A stretch of 64,000 nucleotides of DNA, from contig AAZW01000007.1 in NCBI GenBank assembly GCA_000169995.1, forward strand, positions 1 to 64,000. The letters are read 5' to 3'. The position numbers and the translations under genes were made by a program. The notes under the pieces are model-generated. The model was given only the letters and a program-made list of their open reading frames with translations, was not told the origin of the DNA and made no database searches. This DNA is from Vibrionales bacterium SWAT-3 (GTDB lineage: Bacteria; Pseudomonadota; Gammaproteobacteria; Enterobacterales; Vibrionaceae). Position 1 is the stretch's first letter. The number at the start of each line of letters is the position of its first letter. Shown one piece after another: positions 52,406-60,879 of the stretch.

Positions 52406-53070
52406 ATCAACAATACCTCTCTCAAATGCTTGAAGGCTTAGCCACCAGTCTTCAACTGACCGGCGCTTCACTGCTTGTTGGTTGTATCTTGTCTCTGTTG
52501 ATGACGGTAACACTTATCCTAAGATTACCTGCGATTCACTGGGTAACACGCGGCATCATCACCTTGTTCACTGGCACACCATTATTGGTTCAGATCTTCT
52601 TGGTGTATTACGGCCCGGGTCAGTTCGATTGGATTCGTGAAAGCTTCATGTGGACGTGGCTGAGCCAACCTTGGTTCTGTGCAATGTTAGCATTGGCCTT
52701 GAACACCGCCGCATACAGCACGTTACTGTTCAGAGGCGCATTCAACGCAATTCCAGCAGGGCAGTGGGAAGCATGTCGTGCACTAGGTATGGACAAAATC
52801 GCAACGCTTAAAGTGTTACTGCCATACGCACTGCGTCGCGCCGTTCCAGCCTACTCGAACGAAGTTATTCTAGTCTTCAAAGGCACATCACTAGCAAGCA
52901 CCATCACCATCATGGATTTGATGGGCTACGCTCAACGTATCAACGGCCAAACCTACGACACACTGACCGTGTTCGGCATTGCTGGCGCATTCTACCTAGC
53001 AGTAAACGGCATTTTAACGCTGATCTTCCGCCAAGTAGAAAAGAAAGCCCTAGCATTCGAAGCCGCGTAA
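52402..53070 (+). CDS. artM: arginine ABC transporter permease ArtM
   Basis: This 222-residue permease is the partner of ArtQ. It has the EAA loop QWEACRALGMDKIATLKVLLP and about five membrane segments. ATG overlaps the artQ stop (ATGA), which suggests translational coupling. It is the last gene of the operon, followed by a terminator. Confidence 0.92.
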   Translation: MNQQYLSQMLEGLATSLQLTGASLLVGCILSLLMTVTLILRLPAIHWVTRGIITLFTGTPLLVQIFLVYYGPGQFDWIRESFMWTWLSQPWFCAMLALALNTAAYSTLLFRGAFNAIPAGQWEACRALGMDKIATLKVLLPYALRRAVPAYSNEVILVFKGTSLASTITIMDLMGYAQRINGQTYDTLTVFGIAGAFYLAVNGILTLIFRQVEKKALAFEAA

Positions 53071-53100
53071 GCTAGCCACTCACAAGCTTAATCAACGTAT

Positions 53101-53143
53101 AAAGCCTGCCATTTATGTTCGCATAGATGGCAGGCTTTTTTTG
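53101..53143 (+). terminator. art operon terminator
   Basis: AAGCCTGCCAT and ATGGCAGGCTT form an 11-bp stem around a 14-base loop, followed by a run of seven T. The remaining 260 bp up to 53403 hold no gene; they are AT-rich and mark the border between chromosome and cassette array. No attI or integrase is visible there. Confidence 0.88.
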
Positions 53144-53403
53144 CTTTCAACATGGTTAGAAAGGCTGTGGGCACATACAGTGCGAGAGGATTATCGCTAG
53201 ATTCATACCATATGGGAATATGCTGAATTTTGTTATTCGATGTGCCTATCTATGTTTTAAGTCACTGAAAATAAAAAATTAATTGTGGTAGAGTGGTGTT
53301 CATATAAAGCTAGATAGAGTGATTCTGTATTTAAGTGCAGAATTTTTCTGTCTAATAGCTCTTATGCGCACCGAATAATGAAGCTTCATAGGAGGAATTA
53401 TAA

Positions 53404-54186
53404 ATGGACGATTTTTACATAGATCCAAAAGGATTGGCAGCATACTATGAAGTTCAATGGCTTGATAAACTTCGCTTAAGTGGAGTGTCTGAACAATTCG
53501 AAAGTAAATCTAAGTACGTACCGGAGTCGTTTATCTCCTCAAAACACACACAACGCGTAGCTAAGTTTATTATTGATGCTCTCGAAGCTGAGAGTATTGA
53601 GCCTATTGACGCATTAGAGGTAGGGGCAGCTTTGGGACGAAATAGCTACGAGTTAGTTACTAACATACCAAGCATTAGTTCTGTCACAGTTGTTGAGCCG
53701 TCTCACCGCTTGCTATCAAACCTCAAACAAATACTAATTGACGGTACTAAATGTGAATTCCCTTATATCAAGAGCTTGAAAGAGTTGGGGTGTTTGGACT
53801 TTGATGCTTCAACAATAGCAAAAGCGTGTGATCATGTATCATTTACTTTAATTGAAGCACCTTTCGAGCGTGGTGTGGTTAAGAAAGAGTTTGATTTAAC
53901 AGTTTGCCTCAATGTACTGGATCAATGTGAATCGCCTAAAACTTTAGTAAACGCATTGATGGATGCAACTTCTTTTAATGGAATGTTAGTTTTATCATGT
54001 ACTTATCAGTGGAACAAAAAGCATTTAAAAGAAGAAAGTGAAGCTGTTAATGATATAAACGACTATTTTGGAGAGGGTTGGGAAAAGCTATCTGAAGATG
54101 AACATGAATACAAGATAAGATTTAACGAAAGGTATTCGTTACTATTTCTTTCCCATGTAGTCGCTTACAAAAAAGTTGGTGGCTAA
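53404..54186 (+). CDS. class I SAM-dependent methyltransferase
   Basis: This 260-residue methyltransferase has motif I DALEVGAALGRNSYEL (about residues 75-90) and the acid of motif II in VTVVEPSHRLLSNLK. The SLTVCLNVLDQCESPK-like stretch (DLTVCLNVLDQCE near 165) matches the post-II block. It is not close to the methyltransferase at 7.4 kb. AGGAGG lies nine bases before ATG 53404. It is the first recognisable cassette after the art operon, ending just ahead of an attC that is interrupted by IS-A. Confidence 0.82.
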   Translation: MDDFYIDPKGLAAYYEVQWLDKLRLSGVSEQFESKSKYVPESFISSKHTQRVAKFIIDALEAESIEPIDALEVGAALGRNSYELVTNIPSISSVTVVEPSHRLLSNLKQILIDGTKCEFPYIKSLKELGCLDFDASTIAKACDHVSFTLIEAPFERGVVKKEFDLTVCLNVLDQCESPKTLVNALMDATSFNGMLVLSCTYQWNKKHLKEESEAVNDINDYFGEGWEKLSEDEHEYKIRFNERYSLLFLSHVVAYKKVGG

Positions 54187-54200
54187 CGTTTGGTACGTGC

Positions 54201-54303
54201 GCATAACAAACAATTTAGTAGTGATTCAGCACGCGTGGTATTTTTACTATGCGTTAGGTTTGGTGGTTAAGGTGTTATGCGGAAGCTTAGGTATTGCGTT
54301 GCT
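54201..54303 (+). repeat. attC site, left part, interrupted by IS-A
   Basis: GCATAACAAACAATTTAGTA starts the site and is followed by the box CAGCACGCGTGGTATTTTT and CTATGCGTTAGGTTTGGTGG, then GGTATTGCGTTGCTCACA, the right arm. IS-A is inserted here, about 15 bp ahead of where the core GTT should lie. The part beyond the IS does not show a clear GTT core, so the 3' end may be altered. Confidence 0.75.
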
Positions 54304-54540
54304 CACATATATGGTCTCCCCCAGTTTTGCAAGCCAGCAGTATGATTAAAAGCGCAGGTTAACTTCCATATATACGGCCTGTTTAACGGCTATTGCCTTG
54401 GCCAAGATGAGGAAGTCGAACACGAAGTCCTAATCACCTTATCGACTTTATAAGACAGTGTGAGCATAAGGTTTTCAACGTGTAGGATTTATCCTGTTAT
54501 TCATCTTACTACGTACTTTGCAAAGGGTTGGTGATTCTCA
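54304..54540 (-). ncRNA. candidate targeting RNA region of IS-A
   Basis: This non-coding stretch lies downstream of the transposase, the expected place for an IS1111-group guide RNA. It contains ATCACCTTA (54433-54441), a 9-mer that also occurs at the right IS/target boundary of both IS-A copies (764-772, 55643-55651). It could be the guide for the right side. RNA production is not shown. Confidence 0.38.
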
Positions 54541-55563
54541 TTAGCTTTGTGTTGGTCGATACTCTTCATTTTTAGTGATAACTGCCCACGCTATGCGCAT
54601 GAGTTTGTTTGCTAAAGCGACAGCGGCTCTGTTTGGTCCTCGTCGCTCTTGGAGTTCAAGCATCCACTTACTGAGATTATCGGATTTAAATTTGGCGCGC
54701 CTCAGCGCTGCTCTTGCTCCATGAACGAGTAGGGAGCGGATATACGTGTTGCCTCTTTTGGTTATCCCAAGAAGAATGACTTTGTCACCGCTGGTATCTT
54801 GCTTCGGCACAAGGCCCATTGCGGCGGAGGCATCTCTACCGGTTTTGAACTGTTGTCCAGAGCCAAGCCATACCGCAACGGCTTGGCTAGTGAGTGGCCC
54901 AAAGCCTGGAATAGACATGAGTCGCTTTGCGTTTTCGAACTGCTTGATGGTTTGGTTAAGTTTATCGTCGAACCATTTTACTTGTCCGTCGATGTATAAA
55001 TATCGTTCGTACTGATGGGATATCAGCTCTCTTAATATACAAGACAGTTGGTTTTCATCGTTCTCGAGTATTTCGGGTATGGCCTTTCTAAAGGCAGCGG
55101 CTCCTTTGGGCATAATGATGCCGTATTCAGAGATAAGGCCACGCACTTGATTAACGATGCGAGTTCTTTCAGTGACGAGCAGCCGTCTCATTCGAATAAG
55201 AGATTGGATGTCTTGTTGCTCGACGGATTTATGAGGGACAGGGTGAGGTCTTTTATAGAGCGCGACTTCGGCAATGGCTTCGGCGTCGTTATAGTCGTTT
55301 TTCTGTTTACGCCTTTGAGTTTTCACATGTTGGGGTGCGTAGAGTATCACTTTGTGACCGAACTGAGAGAATTCACGAGCCCAATAATGGGCACCAGAGC
55401 ATGCTTCCATAGCAATGGTACAAGGCTCTTTATTGGCGATGTAGCTAAGTAGCTTACTTCGTTGAAGTTTTTTACGAGAAAGGTTCTTTCCTTTATGATT
55501 GATTTCAAAAAGAAAGAAGATATTTTTTGCTAAATCGATGCCGATGATTTTATGCTGAGTCAT
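54541..55563 (-). CDS. IS-A transposase (IS110 family, IS1111 group)
   Basis: This 340-residue DEDD recombinase has IIGIDLAKNIFFLFEI at the start (first Asp), AMEACSGAHYWAREF (Glu), KNDYNDAEAIAEVA (the two Asp) and the C-terminal LMSIPGFGPLTSQAVAVWLG and KRGNTYIRSLLVHGARAAL, with the serine region. It is intact and nearly identical to the partial copy at the window start. It probably moves both copies. Confidence 0.92.
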   Translation of the reverse strand: MTQHKIIGIDLAKNIFFLFEINHKGKNLSRKKLQRSKLLSYIANKEPCTIAMEACSGAHYWAREFSQFGHKVILYAPQHVKTQRRKQKNDYNDAEAIAEVALYKRPHPVPHKSVEQQDIQSLIRMRRLLVTERTRIVNQVRGLISEYGIIMPKGAAAFRKAIPEILENDENQLSCILRELISHQYERYLYIDGQVKWFDDKLNQTIKQFENAKRLMSIPGFGPLTSQAVAVWLGSGQQFKTGRDASAAMGLVPKQDTSGDKVILLGITKRGNTYIRSLLVHGARAALRRAKFKSDNLSKWMLELQERRGPNRAAVALANKLMRIAWAVITKNEEYRPTQS

Positions 55564-55678
55564 GGTCTTCTCCTTTTACTTCGGACCTGAACACTCCAAG
55601 CATGGCTTACAGTCATGTGAAGTGGTAGGGGGAGACCATCTCATCACCTTAATGCTGCACTATGTCCTTGGAGATAAA

Positions 55679-56086
55679 ATGAGAAAACTATCAATCATTA
55701 CATTGGGGGTATCAAATATCGAGTCCTCAGCAAAGTTCTATGAAGCCGTACTTGGATTAGAGCGCACAGGTTATCAATCTGACGAAATTGTATTCATGGA
55801 TATTGATGGTCCGGAACTAGCTCTGTTTCCCAAATCCGAATTAGCAAAAGATGTTGGTATTGAACCAAATGGTTCAGGTTTTGCCGGTATTACACTGGCT
55901 AGAAATGTTAGTTCGTCTCGTGAAGTTCTTAGCCTGCTGAAAAAAGCTGAAGATAATGGTGGAAGAGTCGTCAAACAAGGACAGCCTGTGTTTTGGGGTG
56001 GTTTTTCAGGTTACTTCTCTGATCCAGATGGGTACTTGTGGGAGATTGCTGTAGGTTCAGAGCTCTACAAAGCAGAAATCGAGTAA
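55679..56086 (+). CDS. VOC-family (glyoxalase-like) cassette protein
   Basis: This 135-residue VOC protein has LSIITLGVSNIESSAKFYEA at the start and FSDPDGYLWEIAVG at the end with the usual Glu; it resembles lactoylglutathione-lyase-like cassette proteins. ATG 55679 behind TTGGAGATAA is the native start. The frame is open back into IS-A (from 55562), but those residues belong to the IS. It is followed by a complete attC that carries IS-B copy 3. Confidence 0.84.
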   Translation: MRKLSIITLGVSNIESSAKFYEAVLGLERTGYQSDEIVFMDIDGPELALFPKSELAKDVGIEPNGSGFAGITLARNVSSSREVLSLLKKAEDNGGRVVKQGQPVFWGGFSGYFSDPDGYLWEIAVGSELYKAEIE

Positions 56087-56088
56087 CG

Positions 56089-56210
56089 CACATAACAATT
56101 GTTTAAGATTGATTCGCAACACGTGGCATTTTCACTATGCGTTGGTTTTAGTGTTTAAGGTGGTTTGCAGCGGCTTTGGTATTGCGTTGCTCACACCCTG
56201 ACAGGGCGTT
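56089..56210 (+). repeat. attC site of the VOC cassette
   Basis: This is one of the best conserved sites: CACATAACAATTGTTTAAG, CGCAACACGTGGCATTTTC, ACTATGCGTTGGTTTTAGTG, GGTTTGCAGCGGCTTTGGTA, then GCTCACACCCTGACAGGGCG and TT. The core GTT at 56208-56210 is directly followed by IS-B copy 3. Confidence 0.9.
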
Positions 56211-56513
56211 GATATGACCCCCACTGTCAATTAAAAACGTAGAAGTTTCTGCTCCCTCATTTCAGAGCCTTTGTTCATTTTGGGATAGTGTTACCGCATA
56301 GATGAAGCAAGTAATGTCGTCGGTTCTCATGCTGATATACGTGGATTGCTCATCGTTTGATGAGTAGAGCCTACCTTACTTGTTCCGTCGTAGCACCTGT
56401 CTTCAGTCTATGCTCGTGGTTCAATACAGCCGAAGCTATATTGCCGTCCTAACGCCGTCGGTGTTTGTGCCACTCCCGATGCTTTATCCAATGCGATAAC
56501 ACTAATTCTGTCT
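56211..56513 (-). ncRNA. candidate targeting RNA region of IS-B, copy 3
   Basis: Same non-coding block as the other copies. The attC-like 8-mer GGCGTTAG is at 56456-56449 on the minus strand. Confidence 0.4.
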
Positions 56514-57680
56514 TCATGCCGGTAAACGAGCGATTCGAGTTCTAGGATCTACGTCGCTAATGACAACTTCACGCGCAATGGCCCAGATGTAAGCGATCAT
56601 CTCTCTTGCGATGGCGACCACAACGACATTTCGGTGTTTACCTTTTTGTAATAGTCGTTGGTAACGACGACATAACCTTTGCTGGGCTTGCCAAGCGATA
56701 TCAACTATCTCTTTAGGCAGCCCTTCTTGCCTTAGTTGCAGCTCTACAGATATGTTCGCTTTATGCTTATAGGTGTGTGCGCCTTCAACGAGTAACCGTC
56801 TGGCTCGACTGTTGCCACACTTTGTTAAGCTGCCACGACGAGTTTTACCTCCACTGGAGTTTTCTGTTGGAACAAGCCCAAGGTAAGCCATAAGCTTTCT
56901 TGGATGGTCGAACCGCCGTAAGTCACCCAGCTCAGCTATTGTGCCAAGAGCTACGAGTAACCTAACACCCCGCATAGCTTGAATGGCTTTCACAACAGGA
57001 TAGTATCGCCAGTTTTTGACCTGATGGAGCAGTTCATTATCGAGTCGTTGCAGCCGCTGTATCCGCTCATTGATTGTAATGATCATCTCTTGCAAGACGA
57101 TTTGTTGACTATGGTGAGGAAGAATGAGGTCGGTCAGCCACCGTAGATGCTTTTTAGACCAGTTATCATTGACCGTCGCTTGGATATTATTGCGAAGAAG
57201 AAAGCCTTTGAGTTGGAACTTTGCGTCTTTGAGATCTTTCATTGCCGTTTCTCTGGCACGCGAGAGATCTCGAATAGCTTCATCTTCGGCTTCTGGTACA
57301 TAGATGGGTGTAAGCTCTTCGGCTTTTAACAGCTTGGCGAGCTTTGCTGCGTCTCGTTTGTCAGTTTTAACTTTATCGCCTGGCTTCTTAGGTATAAGTG
57401 ATGGAGCGACGACATAGCAGCAGTGTCCAAGGCTCGTAATCAGGCGATAAGTCCAGTAACCACACGGTCCTGCTTCATAGACAAAGTGCAGAGTGGCTTT
57501 TGGATACTTGGATTGCAGTTGTCTGGCTAATTTAATAAGCGCGGACTTGTTAGATTTAATACGGCCAAGGTGTTGTGGGTTTGCCCCTCGATGTTCTTGT
57601 AAAACAGCGACTTGAATAAATGACTTATGCGTATCTAAGCCAATGAAAATTATGCTATCTTTACTCATGCTAGCCTCCAA
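56514..57680 (-). CDS. IS-B transposase, copy 3
   Basis: This intact 388-residue IS110-family DEDD recombinase is identical in sequence to the one at 5419-6585. The ribosome site inverted repeat upstream of the start is also conserved (TGCTAGCCTCC at 57668-57678 and GGAGGCTAGCA at 57737-57747). Confidence 0.92.
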   Translation of the reverse strand: MEASMSKDSIIFIGLDTHKSFIQVAVLQEHRGANPQHLGRIKSNKSALIKLARQLQSKYPKATLHFVYEAGPCGYWTYRLITSLGHCCYVVAPSLIPKKPGDKVKTDKRDAAKLAKLLKAEELTPIYVPEAEDEAIRDLSRARETAMKDLKDAKFQLKGFLLRNNIQATVNDNWSKKHLRWLTDLILPHHSQQIVLQEMIITINERIQRLQRLDNELLHQVKNWRYYPVVKAIQAMRGVRLLVALGTIAELGDLRRFDHPRKLMAYLGLVPTENSSGGKTRRGSLTKCGNSRARRLLVEGAHTYKHKANISVELQLRQEGLPKEIVDIAWQAQQRLCRRYQRLLQKGKHRNVVVVAIAREMIAYIWAIAREVVISDVDPRTRIARLPA

Positions 57681-57813
57681 ATTTAGTTGTTTGACGCACT
57701 AATTATGGCTCTGGCTTAAAGCTAACCCACGATATTGGAGGCTAGCACCTTTCGTGGGGGTCATTATGTCTATAAGTACAGGCGAGATTCGAGGTTGTCT
57801 GAAGGATTTTAAT

Positions 57814-58452
57814 ATGGATATTTATACTGTTTTTACATTCTTATTGGTTATTTCATTAATGGTAATGTCTCCAGGTCCCAATGGTATATTGCTTGTAAAA
57901 ACTGTTCCAGTTTCAGGCCAGAAGCATGGTTACGCAAATGTTTTGGGGATAGTGGCAGCGTTTTATCTGCACGGGACATTATCAGTATTCGGCCTTTCTG
58001 CAATTATAGTTTCATCAGCAAGTTTATTTTTTGCAGTGAAGGTAATAGGTGCAGTATACCTTGCTTACTTAGGTGTAAAAGCAATAATATCAGCATTCAA
58101 AAAAAGCAACGTACTCGAAAATACTACCGAGAATAGACCTAAAAGTTCTGCAAAAAAATTGTCATCTTGTTTTTTCGAAGGGTTATTAACGAATCTTCTA
58201 AACCCTAAAGTTTCTATTTTTTATCTAGCAGCATTTCCACAGTTCATTAACTTTGAATCAAATGCGATTGCATCCTCTTATATATTGGTTAGTGTTCATG
58301 CTATGTTTGCAGCATTATGGTTTTCATCTATGGTATTTCTGATAGGAAAATCAACATCGCTTGCCAAGTCAGGTAGAGTGTATAAGCTATTCCAATCAGC
58401 TAGCGGAGCAGTATTACTTTGGTTTAGTTACCGTGTGGCGACAGCCAAGTAA
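57814..58452 (+). CDS. LysE/RhtB-family exporter
   Basis: This 212-residue inner-membrane protein has about six hydrophobic segments and the LysE signature MSPGPNGILLVKTVPVSGQK near residues 17-36, plus LTNLLNPKVSIFYLAAFPQF in the middle. The family exports amino acids or related small molecules. ATG 57814 with AAGGATT upstream is preferred; a longer frame begins inside IS-B (57754). It is a cassette gene followed by a short, different attC. Confidence 0.86.
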   Translation: MDIYTVFTFLLVISLMVMSPGPNGILLVKTVPVSGQKHGYANVLGIVAAFYLHGTLSVFGLSAIIVSSASLFFAVKVIGAVYLAYLGVKAIISAFKKSNVLENTTENRPKSSAKKLSSCFFEGLLTNLLNPKVSIFYLAAFPQFINFESNAIASSYILVSVHAMFAALWFSSMVFLIGKSTSLAKSGRVYKLFQSASGAVLLWFSYRVATAK

Positions 58453-58455
58453 TGT

Positions 58456-58553
58456 ACTTATAACAAGCTGTTCAAGCAGGACTTCTAACTGTTGGCTGGT
58501 TTCGCTTCGCTCACAATTTTGGCCAGCTATTATCAGTCCCTCAACAGGGCGTT
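58456..58553 (+). repeat. short, divergent attC site of the LysE cassette
   Basis: ACTTATAACAAGCTGTTCAA, CTAACTGTTGGCTGGTTTCG and then AATTTTGGCCAGCTATTATC, ending with CCCTCAACAGGGCGTT, give a site of about 98 bp. The inner arms GTTGGCTGG and GGCCAGC can pair. This differs clearly from the 115-125-bp Vibrio-type sites, so the cassette may come from another integron lineage. Confidence 0.75.
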
Positions 58554-58856
58554 GATATGACCCCCACTGTCAATTAAAAACGTAGAAGTTTCTGCTCCCT
58601 CATTTCAGAGCCTTTGTTCATTTTGGGATAGTGTTACCGCATAGATGAAGCAAGTAATGTCGTCGGTTCTCATGCTGATATACGTGGATTGCTCATCGTT
58701 TGATGAGTAGAGCCTACCTTACTTGTTCCGTCGTAGCACCTGTCTTCAGTCTATGCTCGTGGTTCAATACAGCCGAAGCTATATTGCCGTCCTAACGCCG
58801 TCGGTGTTTGTGCCACTCCCGATGCTTTATCCAATGCGATAACACTAATTCTGTCT
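58554..58856 (-). ncRNA. candidate targeting RNA region of IS-B, copy 4
   Basis: Conserved like the other copies, in spite of the divergence in the transposase gene. The attC-like 8-mer GGCGTTAG is at 58799-58792 on the minus strand. Confidence 0.4.
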
Positions 58857-60023
58857 TCATGCCGGTAAACGAGCGGTTTGAGTTCTAGGATCTACGTCGC
58901 TAATGACAACTTCACGCGCAATGGCCCAGATGTAAGCGATCATCTCTCTTGCGATGGCGACCACAACGACATTTCGGTGTTTACCTTTTTGTAGTAGTCG
59001 TTGGTAACGACGACATAACCTTTGCTGGGCTTGCCAAGCGATATCAACTATCTCTTTAGGCAGCCCTTCTTGCCTTAGTTGCAGCTCTACAGATATGTTC
59101 GCTTTATGCTTATAGGTGTGTGCGCCTTCAACGAGTAACCGTCTGGCTCGACTGTTGCCACACTTTGCTAAGCTGCCACGACGAGTTTTACCTCCACTGG
59201 AGTTTTCTGTTGGAACAAGCCCAAGGTAAGCCATAAGCTTTCTTGGATGGTCGAACCGCCGTAAGTCACCCAGCTCAGCTATTGTGCCAAGAGCTACGAG
59301 TAACCTTACACCCTGCATAGCTTGAATGGCTTTCACAACAGGATAGTATCGCCAGTTTTTGACCTGATGGAGCAGTTCATTATCGAGTCGTTGCAGCCGC
59401 TGTATCCGCTCATTGATTGTAATGATCATCTCTTGCAAGACGATTTGTTGACTATGGTGAGGAAGAATGAGGTCGGTCAGCCACCGTAGATGCTTTTTAG
59501 ACCAGTTATCATTGACCGTCGCTTGGATATTATTGCGAAGAAGAAAGCCTTTGAGTTGGAACTTTGCGTCTTTGAGATCTTTCATTGCCGTTTCTCTGGC
59601 ACGCGAGAGATCTCGAATAGCTTCATCTTCGGCTTCTGGTACATAGATGGGTGTAAGCTCTTCGGCTTTTAACAGCTTGGCGAGCTTTGCTGCGTCTCGT
59701 TTGTCAGTTTTAACTTTATCGCCTGGCTTCTTAGGTATAAGTGATGGAGCGACGACATAGCAGCAGTGTCCAAGGCTCGTAATCAGGCGATAAGTCCAGT
59801 AACCACATGGTCCTGCTTCATAGACAAAGTGCAGAGTGGCTTTTGGATACTTGGATTGCAGTTGTCTGGCCAATTTAATAAGCGCGGACTTGTTAGATTT
59901 AATACGGCCAAGGTGTTGTGGGTTTGCCCCTCGATGTTCTTGTAAAACAGCGACTTGAATAAATGACTTATGCGTATCTAAGCCAATGAAAATTATGCTA
60001 TCTTTACTCATGCTAGCCTCCAA
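58857..60023 (-). CDS. IS-B transposase, copy 4
   Basis: This intact 388-residue DEDD recombinase differs from copies 2 and 3 in a few residues (Arg to Gln in AIQAMQGVRLL, Thr to Ala in GSLAKCGNS and the end RTQTARLPA). All catalytic blocks are kept, so it should be active. Confidence 0.92.
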   Translation of the reverse strand: MEASMSKDSIIFIGLDTHKSFIQVAVLQEHRGANPQHLGRIKSNKSALIKLARQLQSKYPKATLHFVYEAGPCGYWTYRLITSLGHCCYVVAPSLIPKKPGDKVKTDKRDAAKLAKLLKAEELTPIYVPEAEDEAIRDLSRARETAMKDLKDAKFQLKGFLLRNNIQATVNDNWSKKHLRWLTDLILPHHSQQIVLQEMIITINERIQRLQRLDNELLHQVKNWRYYPVVKAIQAMQGVRLLVALGTIAELGDLRRFDHPRKLMAYLGLVPTENSSGGKTRRGSLAKCGNSRARRLLVEGAHTYKHKANISVELQLRQEGLPKEIVDIAWQAQQRLCRRYQRLLQKGKHRNVVVVAIAREMIAYIWAIAREVVISDVDPRTQTARLPA

Positions 60024-60133
60024 ATTTAGTTGTTTGACGCACTAATTATGGCTCTGGCTTAAAGCTAACCCACGATATTGGAGGCTAGCACCTTTCGTGG
60101 GGGTCATTATGTCTATGCTTTTCGGGAGAATGT

Positions 60134-60733
60134 ATGGAAGTTTCGCTGTATAGCACAAAAGGTTCGAATAGTTCTGAAAGGGTGGAGTGGGTACTAAATT
60201 TTAAGGGTATACGTTACGATAGAATTGAGGTTAGCTCTGACGAACTAACGACCACATACCTAGATGTAAATCCTTTTGGCTATGTCCCATGTCTTTGTGT
60301 CGATGGCTCGGTATTCTCTGAATCAATGGCAATTATTGAGTATTTAGAAGAACGCTTTCCTAATCCAAGCTTATTTGGTAAAAGCCTCAATGAAAAAACT
60401 CATATCCGCAGAGTTTGTGAGTATGTAAACTCCAGTATTCACTCTCCCCAAAACAGAACAGTGTTAAGGTATATGCGTCCAGAGTTAGATGAGATGTCAA
60501 AGCGAGCACTTCGGGGGAACTGGATTATGCGTTGTTTAGAAAAGCTAAGTACAACGCTCTGTTGTGATTCAGGATTTGCAGTGGGTAACGACTTTAGCGT
60601 AGCCGATATATTTGTCGCTTCAATCTACAAAAAAGCGTTGCAACATGGTTGTGTGAGAAACGACTTTTACGACAAGCATTTGATGTACATAAGGGCAAAT
60701 GACAGTGTTTTGATTTCAGAACCACAAGCATAA
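60134..60733 (+). CDS. glutathione S-transferase family protein
   Basis: This 199-residue GST has the N-terminal thioredoxin fold VSLYSTKGSNSSERVEWVLN (catalytic Ser region), VNPFGYVPCLCVDGSVFSES (cis-Pro and glutathione contacts) and a helical C-terminal domain with VGNDFSVADIFVASI. It resembles the zeta/maleylacetoacetate isomerase branch. It is unrelated in detail to the GST at 42.5 kb. GGGAGAATGT lies before ATG 60134. It is a cassette, followed by a good attC. Confidence 0.85.
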   Translation: MEVSLYSTKGSNSSERVEWVLNFKGIRYDRIEVSSDELTTTYLDVNPFGYVPCLCVDGSVFSESMAIIEYLEERFPNPSLFGKSLNEKTHIRRVCEYVNSSIHSPQNRTVLRYMRPELDEMSKRALRGNWIMRCLEKLSTTLCCDSGFAVGNDFSVADIFVASIYKKALQHGCVRNDFYDKHLMYIRANDSVLISEPQA

Positions 60734-60855
60734 CAAACTGTTTAAAATTGATTCACAACGCGTGGCGTTTTCCATCCAATAGTTGAGTTCGATTTCTACG
60801 ATGGTAAGGTTAAGCTTTGTCGTCGCATTGCTCATACTTTTATGTGGCGTTAGTA
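60728..60855 (+). repeat. attC site of the GST cassette, uninterrupted
   Basis: GCATAAC (60728-60734), CAACGCGTGGCGTTTTCC, the right part CGTCGCATTGCTCATAC and the core GTTAGTA (60849-60855) are all in place. This is the last attC in the window. Confidence 0.85.
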
Positions 60856-60879
60856 GTCAGAAGTAAAAAGGATTTATAG

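Larger units (their letters stand above)
54304..55646 (-). mobile_element. IS-A, complete copy (IS1111 group)
   Basis: This element of about 1.34 kb has perfect 12-bp subterminal inverted repeats (54311-54322, ATGGTCTCCCCC; 55628-55639, GGGGGAGACCAT). It is inserted in the right arm of an attC and carries one transposase gene plus 230 bp of non-coding DNA downstream. IS1111-group elements that target attC sites are known (the IS1111-attC group), and this fits by position and orientation. Borders are uncertain by several bases. Confidence 0.9.
56211..57770 (-). mobile_element. IS-B copy 3, intact
   Basis: Same element as copy 2, inserted behind the attC GTT. The right subterminal repeat is at 57754-57764. 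At the protein level the transposase is identical to copy 2. Copies 2 and 3 also share the base variant GTAATAGTCG where copies 1 and 4 have GTAGTAGTCG, suggesting a close common source. Confidence 0.92.
58554..60113 (-). mobile_element. IS-B copy 4, intact, slightly diverged
   Basis: This is the fourth IS-B, again behind the attC GTT (58551-58553), right repeat at 60097-60107. It has several base differences from the other copies (for example near 58875, 59166, 59313 and 59808), so it is either older or from another source. Confidence 0.92.

Noticed and set aside
53144..53403. Possible attI site or integron integrase at the border of the cassette region
   Set aside because: No tyrosine-recombinase frame and no attI-like pattern are visible; the integrase, if present, is outside the window.
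57754..57813. LysE gene starting inside IS-B
   Set aside because: The frame is open into the IS end, but the family start and the ribosome site fit the ATG at 57814.
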